A stretch of 64,000 nt of DNA from Saprospiraceae bacterium (GTDB taxonomy: Bacteria > Bacteroidota > Bacteroidia > Chitinophagales > Saprospiraceae), in contig JADJNF010000009.1 in the NCBI GenBank assembly GCA_016714445.1, positions 248,001 through 312,000 on the forward strand, in the 5' to 3' direction. Of this stretch, positions 9,978 through 19,306 are shown in pieces. The position numbers and the translations under genes are program-made. The notes beneath the pieces are model-generated. The model saw nothing but the letters and a program-made list of their open reading frames with translations, had not been told where the DNA came from and ran no database searches. How positions within the stretch are numbered: the first letter of the stretch is position 1; each line of letters opens with the position of its first letter.

Positions 9978-10982
9978 ATGTACATCGTCGACAGTTATTT
10001 GCTAGCTATTATTTTTTGTGTGATCACTATGCTCTGTTGGGGCTCTTGGGCCAATACCCAAAAATTAGTACAAAAAAAATGGCGTTTTGAATTATTTTAT
10101 TGGGATTATGTCATTGGCATATTTCTGTTTTCATTAATACTCGCTATGACTATGGGTAGCACTGGCAGTGAAGGACGGCCATTTTTAGAAGATTTACCTC
10201 AAGCTTCATCGGAAAATTTGCGAGGTGCATTTTTAGGTGGAATAGTTTTTAATCTTGCCAATATCTTACTTACGGCTGCCATAGCTGGTGCTGGAATGGC
10301 TGTTGCTTTTCCGATAGGTATAGGACTAGCCCTTGTTATTGGAGTCATTATCAATTATGTTTTATTGCCAAAAGGTGATCCTACCATGCTGTTCGGCGGT
10401 GTAGCTCTAATTGTTTTGGCAATTCTCGTCAATGCATTTGCCTATAAAATGAAAAATGCTGGTAATGATGGCAAAGCAAGTATGAAGTGGATATTTATTT
10501 CTGTAGTCGCAGGTATCTTGATGTCCGTTTTTTATCCGTTTGTGGCTTCGGGAATGGATCTTGAAAATTTTGTATCTCCCGCAGTGGGAAAAATGACACC
10601 ATACACAGCCTTTGTTGTTTTCTCTACAGGTATTTTGGTCAGTAATCTGTTGTTTAATTCTTTATTGATGAAACAACCATTAGAAGGAGCACCGATTACC
10701 TATAAAGAGTATTTCGCTGGAGGACTATCTATTCATGGCGTAGGAGTTTTAGGAGGTTCTATATGGGCATTAGGTTTTCTTTTTAATCTCATTGCATCAG
10801 GAAAAGCAGGTCCAGCAATTTCTTATGGTCTAGGTCAAGGAGCCACGTTAGTAGCGGCATTTTGGGGAGTAGTCATCTGGAAGGAATTTAAAGGTTCGAG
10901 TTCAAAAATAAATACCATGTTGTTGGTTATGTTTATCCTATTTATTTTAGGTCTAGGACTAATCATTGCAGCAGGTAATTAA
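9978..10982 (+). CDS. GRP-family (glucose/ribose-type) sugar permease
   Basis: A polytopic inner-membrane protein of 334 residues with about ten hydrophobic helices and the CWGSWANTQK signature in helix 1, followed by FYWDYVIG. This is the drug/metabolite-superfamily GRP (glucose/rhamnose/ribose transporter) type seen in Bacteroidota and Firmicutes. It lacks extended loops and begins 37 bases after the esterase gene, on the same strand, so it is probably the inner-membrane importer for a sugar released by the secreted hydrolases upstream. Ribose is an attractive candidate given the ADP-ribosylglycohydrolase genes, but nothing in the sequence fixes the substrate. Confidence 0.82.
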   Translation: MYIVDSYLLAIIFCVITMLCWGSWANTQKLVQKKWRFELFYWDYVIGIFLFSLILAMTMGSTGSEGRPFLEDLPQASSENLRGAFLGGIVFNLANILLTAAIAGAGMAVAFPIGIGLALVIGVIINYVLLPKGDPTMLFGGVALIVLAILVNAFAYKMKNAGNDGKASMKWIFISVVAGILMSVFYPFVASGMDLENFVSPAVGKMTPYTAFVVFSTGILVSNLLFNSLLMKQPLEGAPITYKEYFAGGLSIHGVGVLGGSIWALGFLFNLIASGKAGPAISYGLGQGATLVAAFWGVVIWKEFKGSSSKINTMLLVMFILFILGLGLIIAAGN

Positions 10983-11020
10983 TTTCAGTTTATATTTTTT
11001 AATCATTAAAAACAAATTCA

Positions 11021-11794
11021 ATGAAAATTTTAAAATCAATGGCCGTATTTGGTCTGCTATGCGCCTTTATGGCAACATCTTGCACAAAAGATGACGATGG
11101 AGATGGAACAAAAGTTGTTGTTGCTACTCCTATTAAAAGTATGAGTGTTACAGATCCTGCTGCAAACATCGAAAAGTGGGAATTTACTTACGACGCTAAT
11201 AAGCGAGTTTCAGAAATTAAAAATTATTGGAATGGTGCATTAGACAAAACCATTTCTTATGATTATTCTGTTGCAGGTAAGCTTAAAATCACTTCTGGAA
11301 CTAGTGTTACTAATTATGAAATCAATAGTAATAATTTAGTTACCAAGGAGTTATGGGATGCATCAGGATCTGAATATAGTTCTTATGAGTATGATGCAAA
11401 TGGATTTATGACAAAGGTGAGCGAATTTTGGGGTGGATCTAGCAAACTTAAACAAGAAGCTGTAATTTCGAATGGTAGTGAAACTAAACAAACTAGATTT
11501 ACAGATGCTGGTGTAGCGAGTAGAATTAGAGAATTTACTTACACACCTGGGGACAATGTAAATGAAATATTTCAAAAACCTATGATCGATCACAACACTA
11601 AACCAATTGGTGGTATTTTCGGTAAGCCAAATAAAAAATTATTAGCTGCCATGAAATATTGGGATCCACGTGAGTCGCCAATCGTTGAGAGAACTACGTC
11701 ATTTACTTATGATTTTGATGCTGAGAATCGTCCTATTAAAGTAACTAGTACCCTTTATGATGGTACAAAAGAAATTGTTGAATTCAATTATTAG
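11021..11794 (+). CDS. YD-repeat-like lipoprotein of unknown function
   Basis: A 257-residue lipoprotein (lipobox ATSC, Cys21, then an Asp-rich TKDDDGDG linker). The body is a series of beta-hairpin repeats of the form YDANKRVSEI, YEYDANGFMTKV and YDFDAENRPIKV, which resemble the YD repeats of RHS proteins but are short and have no RHS core. Such small YD lipoproteins are common in Bacteroidota and usually uncharacterised. It is the last gene before a strong hairpin at 11842-11880 and is co-directional with the sugar permease 38 bases upstream, so it is probably the 3' member of the operon. Confidence 0.75.
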   Translation: MKILKSMAVFGLLCAFMATSCTKDDDGDGTKVVVATPIKSMSVTDPAANIEKWEFTYDANKRVSEIKNYWNGALDKTISYDYSVAGKLKITSGTSVTNYEINSNNLVTKELWDASGSEYSSYEYDANGFMTKVSEFWGGSSKLKQEAVISNGSETKQTRFTDAGVASRIREFTYTPGDNVNEIFQKPMIDHNTKPIGGIFGKPNKKLLAAMKYWDPRESPIVERTTSFTYDFDAENRPIKVTSTLYDGTKEIVEFNY

Positions 11795-11841
11795 TAAATA
11801 GATTGTTATATTCACTATAATCATCTTTTCTAAATTATATT

Positions 11842-11880
11842 TTCTTGGATGAAGCCATTTATTATGACTTCATCCAAGAA
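11842..11880 (+). terminator. Strong hairpin, likely rho-independent terminator
   Basis: A perfect 13-bp stem (11842-11854 pairs with 11868-11880) with a 13-nt loop, followed by a T-rich stretch (TTTCCTTTTC). It lies 48 bases after the YD lipoprotein gene and before the transporter gene, separating the two operons. A frame that extends the transporter upstream begins inside this stem, which argues for the downstream ATG at 11932. Confidence 0.8.
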
Positions 11881-11931
11881 TTTCCTTTTCATTTCCAGAA
11901 CTTTTTTTTGAGGACACCATACAAGACTAAT

Positions 11932-13416
11932 ATGTTTAATAAAAAATATCAGGGATTATTTATTGGAATATTAGTATTCTTTGTTGTATTACTATTGCCA
12001 ACACCTTCAAGGATGTCTTATGAAGCCAAAAGCGTTGCAGCAATAGTATTAATGATGAGTATTTGGTGGGTTACCGAAGCTATTCCCATATATGCTACAG
12101 CATTAGTTCCCCTTGCATTATATCCCTTACTTTTGATATTACCCGCAAAAGAAACAGTAGACAATTACAGTCATAATCATATATTTATGATGATGGGAGG
12201 ATTTTTCCTCGGAAAAGCCATAGAATCTCAAAATCTGCATAAGCGGATAGCTTTAGTCATTATCAATATTTTTGGAATTAGTCGTAAAAGAATACTGTTG
12301 AGTATGATGTTTGCTACTTCTTTTCTATCTATGTGGATTGCCAATGTTACCGCAGTAGTCATGATGTTTCCTATCGCCTTGTCTGTTATTACCAAAGATG
12401 AAGAAGATAATTCAGAAAATAGTTCTTTTGGTACAGCTATTATGTTAGGTATTGCCTACTCTGCATCTATTGGCGGTTTAGCCACTTTGATTGGAACACC
12501 TACAAATCTTATTTTTGTAGGCATCATGGAAAAATTATTCCCCGATGCACCACCTATTAGTTTTATGGGATGGTTTAAAATTGGCCTACCCGTATTCATT
12601 GTATTTTTTCCTGTTTTCTATTTTTTTCTAGCTCGTTACTTCAAGGTATCGGGTAATTTAAGCAATAATGATACGATTATTAAAGATGAATTAATAGGGT
12701 TAGGGAAGATAAAAAAAGGTGAAAAAAGAGTAATTTATATCTGCCTTATCACCATTTTTGCTTGGGTATTTAGAGAAGATTTTGTTTTTGATAATTTTGT
12801 TATCCAAGGCTGGAGCTCACTATTGGGACTTGATGGATTTGTGGATGATAGTACTGTAGCTATTATGGCGGCATTGTTATTATTCATGATACCTGCTAAT
12901 AAAGAGAGTCGATTATTAGAATGGAAATCCGCATCTCAGATACCTTGGGGAGTATTATTAATCGTAGGAGGTGGATATGCTATTGCTGCAGGTTTTGAAT
13001 CCACAGGGCTAGCAGACTGGTTAGGTCAGAGATTGACATTTATCGTTGATCTACCTTTCTTAGTAGTACTCATATCCATCATCGCCTTTATTACTATATT
13101 TACTGAGTTTAATTCCAATACTGCAACGGCCAATATCATGTTGCCTATTTTAGCAAGTATTGGCGTGGCAGCGAATACCAATCCTTTGATTTTGATGATA
13201 CCTGCTACCATCGCAGCGTCATTAGCGTTTATGATGCCCGCTGGCACAGGACCCAATTCTATCGTTTTTGGAAGTAATAAATTGACAGTAAAAGATATGA
13301 TGAAATGTGGGATATGGCTAAACTTGATTAGTTTATTTTTACTAACCTTAATACTTTATACCATCGTTATGCCATGGTTAGATTTAGAAACAACCTTGCC
13401 AGTGTGGGCACAATAA
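11932..13416 (+). CDS. DASS-family (SLC13) sodium:di/tricarboxylate symporter
   Basis: Inner-membrane symporter of the divalent anion:Na+ family, importing citrate, succinate or similar acids. The signature substrate- and sodium-binding hairpins are visible: GTPTNL at about residues 187-192 and SNTATANIM at about 394-402, plus the VTEAIPI motif near the N-terminus and a terminal PAGTGPNS segment. Around 11-12 hydrophobic segments are present. I chose the ATG at 11932 (MFNKKYQ) because the upstream extension runs through a terminator hairpin. It is followed after 54 bases by citrate lyase genes, so citrate is the likely substrate. Confidence 0.88.
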   Translation: MFNKKYQGLFIGILVFFVVLLLPTPSRMSYEAKSVAAIVLMMSIWWVTEAIPIYATALVPLALYPLLLILPAKETVDNYSHNHIFMMMGGFFLGKAIESQNLHKRIALVIINIFGISRKRILLSMMFATSFLSMWIANVTAVVMMFPIALSVITKDEEDNSENSSFGTAIMLGIAYSASIGGLATLIGTPTNLIFVGIMEKLFPDAPPISFMGWFKIGLPVFIVFFPVFYFFLARYFKVSGNLSNNDTIIKDELIGLGKIKKGEKRVIYICLITIFAWVFREDFVFDNFVIQGWSSLLGLDGFVDDSTVAIMAALLLFMIPANKESRLLEWKSASQIPWGVLLIVGGGYAIAAGFESTGLADWLGQRLTFIVDLPFLVVLISIIAFITIFTEFNSNTATANIMLPILASIGVAANTNPLILMIPATIAASLAFMMPAGTGPNSIVFGSNKLTVKDMMKCGIWLNLISLFLLTLILYTIVMPWLDLETTLPVWAQ

Positions 13417-13470
13417 TTAAATAAAATAATTTAATTCACCACACTTAATTATCATTTGAATCACTCAGTC

Positions 13471-14679
13471 ATGAATACAAAAATGGGCACAGCTGGAAAT
13501 AAAGGTGAAAAAGATAGATCCGATTGTTATGTATCTCTTGAGTTGAAGACTTCAGGAGGAATACAGATAAATATTACGAGTAAAGTAGCGACTTTGTATG
13601 GAGAAGCCATTGATGACCTTTGTCTTTCGGTACTTACTTATTTCGGAATTGAAAATGCTTTACTCGAAGTGGAGGATAAAGGTGCACTTCCATTCGTAAT
13701 GGCTGCTCGCCTTGAAGCTGCCGTTAAACAAGTCATACAAACAGATGTCGAATATCTACCAGAAATGCTACCTGAAAGTTTGTATGCGACCAAAAAAGAT
13801 AAATTAAGGATATCGCGATTGTTTTTACCCGGCAATACACCAAGCCTAATGATTAATGCAGGCATCCATAAGCCTAATGCCATCATTCTAGATCTCGAAG
13901 ATGCTGTAGCTCCAAATAGAAAAAAAGAAGCTCGGTTTCTAGTTCGTAATGCTTTGCGGAGTCTTGATTTTATGGGTGCTGAACGTATGGTTCGAATAAA
14001 CCAAGGACAATTGGGATTGGAAGATCTTGATTATGTTATCCCACACCATGTCAATCTTATCATGGTGCCAAAATGTGAAGATGCAAAGTATCTCCGGATG
14101 GTGAATGAAAGGATTGAAGCCATTCAAAAAAGAAATCATCAGCATCATCCTGTTTGGTTAATGCCCATCATAGAAAGTGCGATGGGTGTAATGAAGGCCA
14201 TGGAAATAGCGCAAGCAGCAGATAATATTGTTGCCATTACAATAGGACTAGAAGATTATACGGCAGACATAGGAGCGGCTCGTACTAACGAAGGATTGGA
14301 ATCTTTTTTCGCACGTGCTCAGGTACTTAATGCTTGTAAAGCCAATGGTATTCAGGCAATTGATTCTGTGTTTTCAGATGTAGGAGATATGGAAGGTCTT
14401 ATACTAAATGTGAAACGTTCGAAAAGCCTAGGTTTTAATGGAATGGGTTGTCTCCATCCACGACAGATTAGGGTCATTCACGAAAATTTTGCTCCGAATG
14501 ATACCGAACTTGAATGGGCGATCAAAGTGGTCACTAGTTTTAATGAAGCCAATGAAAAAGGCGAAGGAGTATTCGCTATCGGTAGTAAAATGATAGATGC
14601 TCCAGTGGTCAAAAGAGCACAACGCAATATTGATTTGGCAATAGCTATGGGTAGACTAAGCCCAGATTGGAAAATGTAG
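13471..14679 (+). CDS. citE: Citrate lyase acyl-carrier (gamma) and citryl-CoA lyase (beta) fusion, CitD-CitE
   Basis: Citrate lyase splits citrate into acetate and oxaloacetate. CitD carries a phosphoribosyl-dephospho-CoA group on a Ser, and CitE cleaves the citryl thioester. In this gene both are one polypeptide. Residues 5-92 resemble CitD: a GTAG start, a candidate attachment Ser17 in DRSDCYVSLE, and the CitD hallmark VEDKGAL followed by a ARLEAAV helix. From about residue 107 it is a HpcH/HpaI-aldolase-type CitE (SRLFLPGNTP, LDLEDAV, the IESAMGV Mg-binding strand, GLEDYTADIG, GCLHPRQI). The ATG at 13471 is preferred over an upstream TTG. CitF follows after 57 bases. No citC, citX or citG is visible nearby. 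The gene symbol reflects the larger domain. Confidence 0.88.
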   Translation: MNTKMGTAGNKGEKDRSDCYVSLELKTSGGIQINITSKVATLYGEAIDDLCLSVLTYFGIENALLEVEDKGALPFVMAARLEAAVKQVIQTDVEYLPEMLPESLYATKKDKLRISRLFLPGNTPSLMINAGIHKPNAIILDLEDAVAPNRKKEARFLVRNALRSLDFMGAERMVRINQGQLGLEDLDYVIPHHVNLIMVPKCEDAKYLRMVNERIEAIQKRNHQHHPVWLMPIIESAMGVMKAMEIAQAADNIVAITIGLEDYTADIGAARTNEGLESFFARAQVLNACKANGIQAIDSVFSDVGDMEGLILNVKRSKSLGFNGMGCLHPRQIRVIHENFAPNDTELEWAIKVVTSFNEANEKGEGVFAIGSKMIDAPVVKRAQRNIDLAIAMGRLSPDWKM

Positions 14680-14736
14680 CCGCAATAATATACCTAATTG
14701 TAAAATGCCAACCAATTTATCAAGATTAAGAAAATA

Positions 14737-16302
14737 ATGAAAAACGATTTAAGAGTAAAAAATGCGATTGGTAGGTTAGTGCCAACAGAAGTAAATGGGA
14801 AAACTGTTATTCCGTACCAAGGTGTTGGTAAACACAGACCAACAGGCAACAAATATGGACCACGTATTTCTACATGTATTGATTTTCCTGACGATGGGAA
14901 TAAATTAATACCATCGCTTAAAGAAGCACTGATCAAAGCTGGCTTAAAAGATGGGGTAACCATCTCTACGCATCACCATTTCAGAAATGGAGACCTCATG
15001 GCGGTTCAAATATTTGATATTGCATCAGAACTAGGAATCAAGGATTTAATATGGTTTCCGTCCGCATCTTTTGAGTGTCATGAGCCATTGGTTAAGTACT
15101 TAAAAGATGGTACTATAAATCGTATAGAAGGAAGTATGAATGGTGCGCTTGGTCGATTTACTACGGAAGGCGGAATGAAAGGTACAGGCGTACTCCGTTC
15201 TCATGGAGGAAGATATCAAGCCGTCCAGGATGGAGAAGTTCAAATAGACATTGCAGTAATCGCAGCACCTTCGGCAGATTTTTTCGGTAATGCCAATGGT
15301 GTAGATGGACCTGCAGCCTGTGGGTTGCTGGGTTTTGCCCTCGCAGATTCCCAATACGCCGATAAAGTAATTGTAGTAACTGATCACATAGTTCCGTTTC
15401 CATGCGTACCATGGCAAATTCAAGGGAATTATGTGGACTATGTAGTAAAAGTAGAAAAAGGAGGTTTACCCGAAAAAATTGTTTCTGGTACGACTGAAAT
15501 CACTAAAAGTCCGGACAGGTTACTGCTTGCTGAAATGACGGCCAAGTTTTGTGATATTGCAGGAATAGTAAAAGATGGATTTTCTTTTCAAGCTGGTGCT
15601 GGTGGTACTGCATTATCTATAGGGATTTATTTTGCTGAAATGCTCAAAAAGAAAGGTATGAAAGCAAGGTTTGCCCGAGGTGGAAGCAATAAGTATTTAG
15701 TAAAAATGCTCAATGAAGATCTGGTAGATTATATTCTTGATGGACAAACTTTTGACCTTGACGGTGTGGCTTCAATGCGAACCAATCCTAACCATAAAGA
15801 TACGAGTCCTTTTACGAGTTACAATTACCATGGGAAAGGAAATTTTGCTCAGCTTGTAGACGTAGTGATACTCGGGGCGACAGAAGTAGATGTCAATTTT
15901 AATGCAAACGTGGTTACCCATTCAGATGGTGTATTGCTTCACGGTATTGGTGGATGGCAAAACTGTTTGTTTGCAAAATGTACTATCCTAACCGTACCAT
16001 TATTTCGTGATCGCATTCCTGTAATTCGAGATGAAGTTACTACCATTTGTGGTCCCGGAGAGATGATCGACGTGATTGTAACAGAAAGGGGAATTGCCAT
16101 TAATCCTTTAAGACAAGACTTACTTGAAAGAATTAAAAATTCTGGACTACCAATAAAGACCATTCAAGAATTAAAAGATGAAGCTGAAAAAATATGTGGT
16201 ATTCCTTCAAAACAAAAGTTTGACGATGAAATAGTTGCTGTTGTAAAATGGGTAGACGGAACTATTATAGATGCCGTATATAAAATTGCAAAACCAGTTT
16301 GA
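14737..16302 (+). CDS. citF: Citrate lyase alpha subunit (citrate:acyl-carrier CoA-transferase)
   Basis: CitF transfers the acyl-carrier thioester from acetate to citrate in the citrate lyase complex (cytoplasm). The 521-residue length fits the family (about 510). Recognisable blocks: PYQGVGKHRPTG near residue 28, TISTHHHFRNGD near 86, a GGRYQAVQDG segment, a GNANGVDGPAACG segment, the FQAGAGGTALS glycine-rich CoA-transferase stretch near 286, and a C-terminal VTERGIAINP typical of the CoA-transferase superfamily. It is the last gene of the transporter-citDE-citF unit. A weak hairpin follows the stop codon. Confidence 0.93.
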   Translation: MKNDLRVKNAIGRLVPTEVNGKTVIPYQGVGKHRPTGNKYGPRISTCIDFPDDGNKLIPSLKEALIKAGLKDGVTISTHHHFRNGDLMAVQIFDIASELGIKDLIWFPSASFECHEPLVKYLKDGTINRIEGSMNGALGRFTTEGGMKGTGVLRSHGGRYQAVQDGEVQIDIAVIAAPSADFFGNANGVDGPAACGLLGFALADSQYADKVIVVTDHIVPFPCVPWQIQGNYVDYVVKVEKGGLPEKIVSGTTEITKSPDRLLLAEMTAKFCDIAGIVKDGFSFQAGAGGTALSIGIYFAEMLKKKGMKARFARGGSNKYLVKMLNEDLVDYILDGQTFDLDGVASMRTNPNHKDTSPFTSYNYHGKGNFAQLVDVVILGATEVDVNFNANVVTHSDGVLLHGIGGWQNCLFAKCTILTVPLFRDRIPVIRDEVTTICGPGEMIDVIVTERGIAINPLRQDLLERIKNSGLPIKTIQELKDEAEKICGIPSKQKFDDEIVAVVKWVDGTIIDAVYKIAKPV

Positions 16303-16331
16303 AAATAGGTGGAAATAGATACCTATTTCAA
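16299..16331 (+). terminator. Possible weak terminator after citF
   Basis: An imperfect hairpin (16299-16309 against 16322-16331, one bulge) overlaps the citF stop and is followed by a moderately T-rich stretch. Support is limited to position and stem. Confidence 0.35.
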
Positions 16332-16514
16332 ATCTATTTCTTATCTCGTCATTTAGATTATGTATTAAAACTAACTTAATCGACAGACAGTGAAATACCA
16401 TCAATTTTTTCTCAAAAGATGGTTATACGTGAGCTAACCTTCCTACATCTTTATTCACCTAACTTTATTATAGCTTCTTTCAACATTTTATGCACCCAAA
16501 GGGCATACATTTTT

Positions 16515-16906
16515 TCAAAAGGGTGCAATTTGTTGTACTTTAAATTCTTTTTCAAAGATAGAAATATCCAAACCTCTGTACTGATTGTTTACACCGATCA
16601 GCAGGGACACTAGATCGTATGTTTCTTTTTTAAAGCAGCTTCTATGCCAGCGAGCAAATCAACTGTCGGCCATCCATTGGTTGCTTTGATATCAAATTTT
16701 GTGTTTTGATACCCATTCATTTTCAGACTATCTATGAGTTGGTTGGGAAAGTTTTTTGAAGTAGGAATACTAGTTCCAATGGTATAACTATCACCAAGAG
16801 CAAGATATGTAAATGATTTCTGAGTTGGATCCAGGTCTGTCGGCATATTTGTTTTGGAACAAGACATAAATGCAGTAACGATAATGAAAAGAAATAAATG
16901 TTTCAT
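16515..16906 (-). pseudogene. Truncated and frameshifted SGNH/GDSL hydrolase lipoprotein
   Basis: The 5' part (16610-16906) encodes a lipoprotein signal (lipobox FMSC, Cys16) and SGNH block I (YLALGDSYTIG), then stops at 98 residues, far short of the ~230 usual for this family. Adding one base to the T6 run at 16626-16631 (A6 on the coding strand) restores the frame as KKETYDLVSLLIGVNNQYRG, which is SGNH block III. That frame then ends at 16515 without the block V Asp-x-x-His. So the gene has both a homopolymer frameshift and a 3' truncation and is very probably dead. The intact family cleaves ester bonds in the cell envelope. Confidence 0.72.
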
Positions 16907-17126
16907 TTTTATATTTTTAATTTGAATATATACAAGACATTACACTAAGGGTCTCGCTATATGGACATCCTGTCGGGATCACACAAACAATACATAAGCC
17001 CTTGTAAATCAAATATTTGCAAGAGTTTATGTATTTGCAGGATAAACATAGAGTAAACATTTTTAAATAAATACCTGTATTCCTGAACTATTTATTGTGA
17101 CCTTCAATACATGATCAAATCAGCCA

Positions 17127-17684
17127 TTGTTATTTGATGAGTTAAAAAATCATTTGGACATTCTATTTGACAAAAATGTTAAAAAAGTGGAAGTACTATT
17201 ACCAATCACAGCATCTCTTAATGAATATATCGAAAATTTTATTGAAGGTGTTTCCTCCGAAAAGATCACTTATACCACCGGAAGTGGTGAAAGAAAGGTA
17301 TATGCAGTTTCAACTGCCAAGGTTTAAAAGAATTTAAAACCCGGTTTAACTTATATCAAAGAGTGAAAAAGATAAATCTCATCTTCGAATATTTAACTAT
17401 GGATTTCCATAATGATTATGTACAGTTTTTCAGATAAAAATTACTCAAATAACTCCATCGGCAAGCAAGTGAAGTACCTTAAAGCTATATTATCTAAAGC
17501 TTTTGATGATGGTGCTCACAGTAATAATATTTTTAAAAAATCAGGCATTAAAACGCTTAAATCTGATGTAGACCATATCTATCTGACAGAAAATGAGTTG
17601 GAATTAATTTACAACCTGGATTTATCCCACATTTCCCAATTGAAAATTTTTAATCCGAATCCCTTTTATTCTATAAACTATTAA
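17127..17684 (+). pseudogene. Tyrosine recombinase (integrase) remnant, N-terminal region only
   Basis: Three fragments in two frames together resemble the N-terminal and core-binding (SAM-like) region of Bacteroidota tyrosine recombinases. They are 17127-17327 (a 66-residue start), about 17321-17435 in another frame (EFKTRF, TMDFHNDYVQFF) and 17412-17684 (FSDKNYSNNSIGKQVKYLK, then IYLTENELELIYNLDL, which normally leads into the catalytic domain). Similarity ends near 17640, and no R-H-R-Y catalytic residues follow. At least two frame changes and the 3' truncation make it a relic. It marks the edge of a decayed mobile segment next to the SGNH relic. Confidence 0.65.
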
Positions 17685-18774
17685 GGTAATCTCCACTCAT
17701 ATCTATGGGTATTCTAACCCACATAGGCTTGTGATCTGACAAATGGTATGTCTTCCATTCTTCAAAATACGTTTTAAAGTCTGCGTCTGTGGTCTTATTT
17801 TTACCTTCTGTAGTTAGGCTCATTTCTGTTTTATAGCTTAACCAGTCTGTGGATTTCATGACTTCAGCATACAACTCAAATATCCCGGAAGTAGGCGTTT
17901 GACTTGGTGCATTTAAAAAATCAATCAATTTGGTATCTCTACTTCTTATGGCTATTTGATCATAGTATTTATCACCTTTGATGTTATTGGGCTTTTCAAT
18001 ATTTTTGGGTATATCAAACTTATATTTTTTAAGCGCTTTCATGGTGTCATGCTCAGGATGAACTATATTAAAATCACCCAGTAATATTACAGCTTGCTTT
18101 TTTTCTTTAAACGAAAATTCAGCCCTGTCACCGATCTCTTTTGCAATACTATCTATTTCTTTTATCCTACGGTTGAGCTTTTCACCGGATTCTGAGCCAA
18201 AATAAATATGAACGGTACACAGATCAAATCTAAACCAACCCGATTGAAAAGATACCAAAAAAGGAGTTCGTGAAAATTGTCTCTCATACGCTTTGGTCGT
18301 CCCGTCTTCCAATTCTATATTTTCTGATATTAATTTGGTACGTGACAAAACAATTTCACCGGCAATATTCTTAAACCACACTTTTCGTTTATCAAAGACA
18401 AATGTCATTCTCTCTCCGTTTCCACCATCAGCAAATTCGCTTACATCAGTGGCTATATAATCCCAATCTTTGCCTAATATATCCATGATGGTTTCCCATT
18501 CTTTTAAGTCATTGACTTCCTGTACTGCTATTAGATCAAAATTTGATATTATCTCAGCGATATAAAACAGGTCTTCCAGATTTCGATTGCCATGTTTGGC
18601 CCCGTTTTTTCCAAGATCCCTGATATTCCATGTAGCCAGGAGAAGGTTTTTATCCAGATCTTTTGACGGTAATTCTTTTACCAACTGGCTTTTTAACTTC
18701 AACAGGTTTGCTACCGTTCTTTTTTTTACATCAACAGGCAATGAGCTTTGTTTGAGTTTTGGATAATAGGGCAT
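17671..18774 (-). CDS. Endonuclease/exonuclease/phosphatase (EEP) family protein
   Basis: A 367-residue EEP-fold phosphodiesterase or nuclease. The motifs are in order: TWNIRDLG (Asn50), AVQEV (Glu86, Mg ligand), a central HIYFGSE stretch around the catalytic His, LGDFNIVHPEHD (Asp and Asn), a YDQIA strand and LSDHKPMW (Asp-His pair). All catalytic elements are present. There is no clear signal peptide, so it may act in the cytoplasm. The ATG at 18774 is followed by a basic N-terminus. Its 3' end overlaps the decayed integrase by 14 bases on the opposite strand. Substrate (DNA, RNA, lipid phosphate) cannot be chosen from sequence. Confidence 0.85.
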   Translation of the reverse strand: MPYYPKLKQSSLPVDVKKRTVANLLKLKSQLVKELPSKDLDKNLLLATWNIRDLGKNGAKHGNRNLEDLFYIAEIISNFDLIAVQEVNDLKEWETIMDILGKDWDYIATDVSEFADGGNGERMTFVFDKRKVWFKNIAGEIVLSRTKLISENIELEDGTTKAYERQFSRTPFLVSFQSGWFRFDLCTVHIYFGSESGEKLNRRIKEIDSIAKEIGDRAEFSFKEKKQAVILLGDFNIVHPEHDTMKALKKYKFDIPKNIEKPNNIKGDKYYDQIAIRSRDTKLIDFLNAPSQTPTSGIFELYAEVMKSTDWLSYKTEMSLTTEGKNKTTDADFKTYFEEWKTYHLSDHKPMWVRIPIDMSGDYLNSL

Positions 18775-19306
18775 ATGTATTATTTTTGAAATGAATAAGC
18801 AAATGTATCATCAGATATTCTATTTTGCAATATAACTTTTGTTATACAATCAAAATAAATTTATTTGTACATACTTTAGTTCAAAAAGCAACTTGAACCT
18901 ACTCATCCAATGCTTTGTAAATCTGTACTGTCAACCCTTTATATTTACTAATTCACTTAATGTAAAGATACTGTTATTGTCCCACCCGCTTTCGCGTTGT
19001 GGTCGGTTTAAGAACAATTGGACTTCACCAAATGGCTTGCATCATGTCTTTACCTTGAAAGATGGCGGCAATTTTTCTTTTGATAACTGAAATGATGTTG
19101 TATTTCACTCCTGACACATGCTCTTTCATCAAATTAGTCTTAAGCCGAAGCATCCGTGATTTTAGTGCACTCGCCAGATAAAATACTTAATTAAATATGG
19201 TTCTTTTTCCAAATATCTGCGTTAAAAATACTCGCCGTAGCTACTGCTACGTCTGTGTTTTTTGCCTTAATCTTTAAAAAAATAACGTCCATTATAATTT
19301 AACTCT
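18775..19306. other. Non-coding stretch with a short palindrome
   Basis: I see no convincing gene. Near 19230-19245 there is a perfect inverted repeat (CGTAGC, TACT loop, GCTACG). The open frame at 18839-19090 lacks family features and has no credible composition. The right end runs into the 3' boundary of an RHS fragment. Confidence 0.4.

Noticed and set aside
11845..11931. Upstream extension of the DASS transporter
   Set aside because: The added residues come from a terminator hairpin, and the next ATG at 11932 gives a normal DASS N-terminus.
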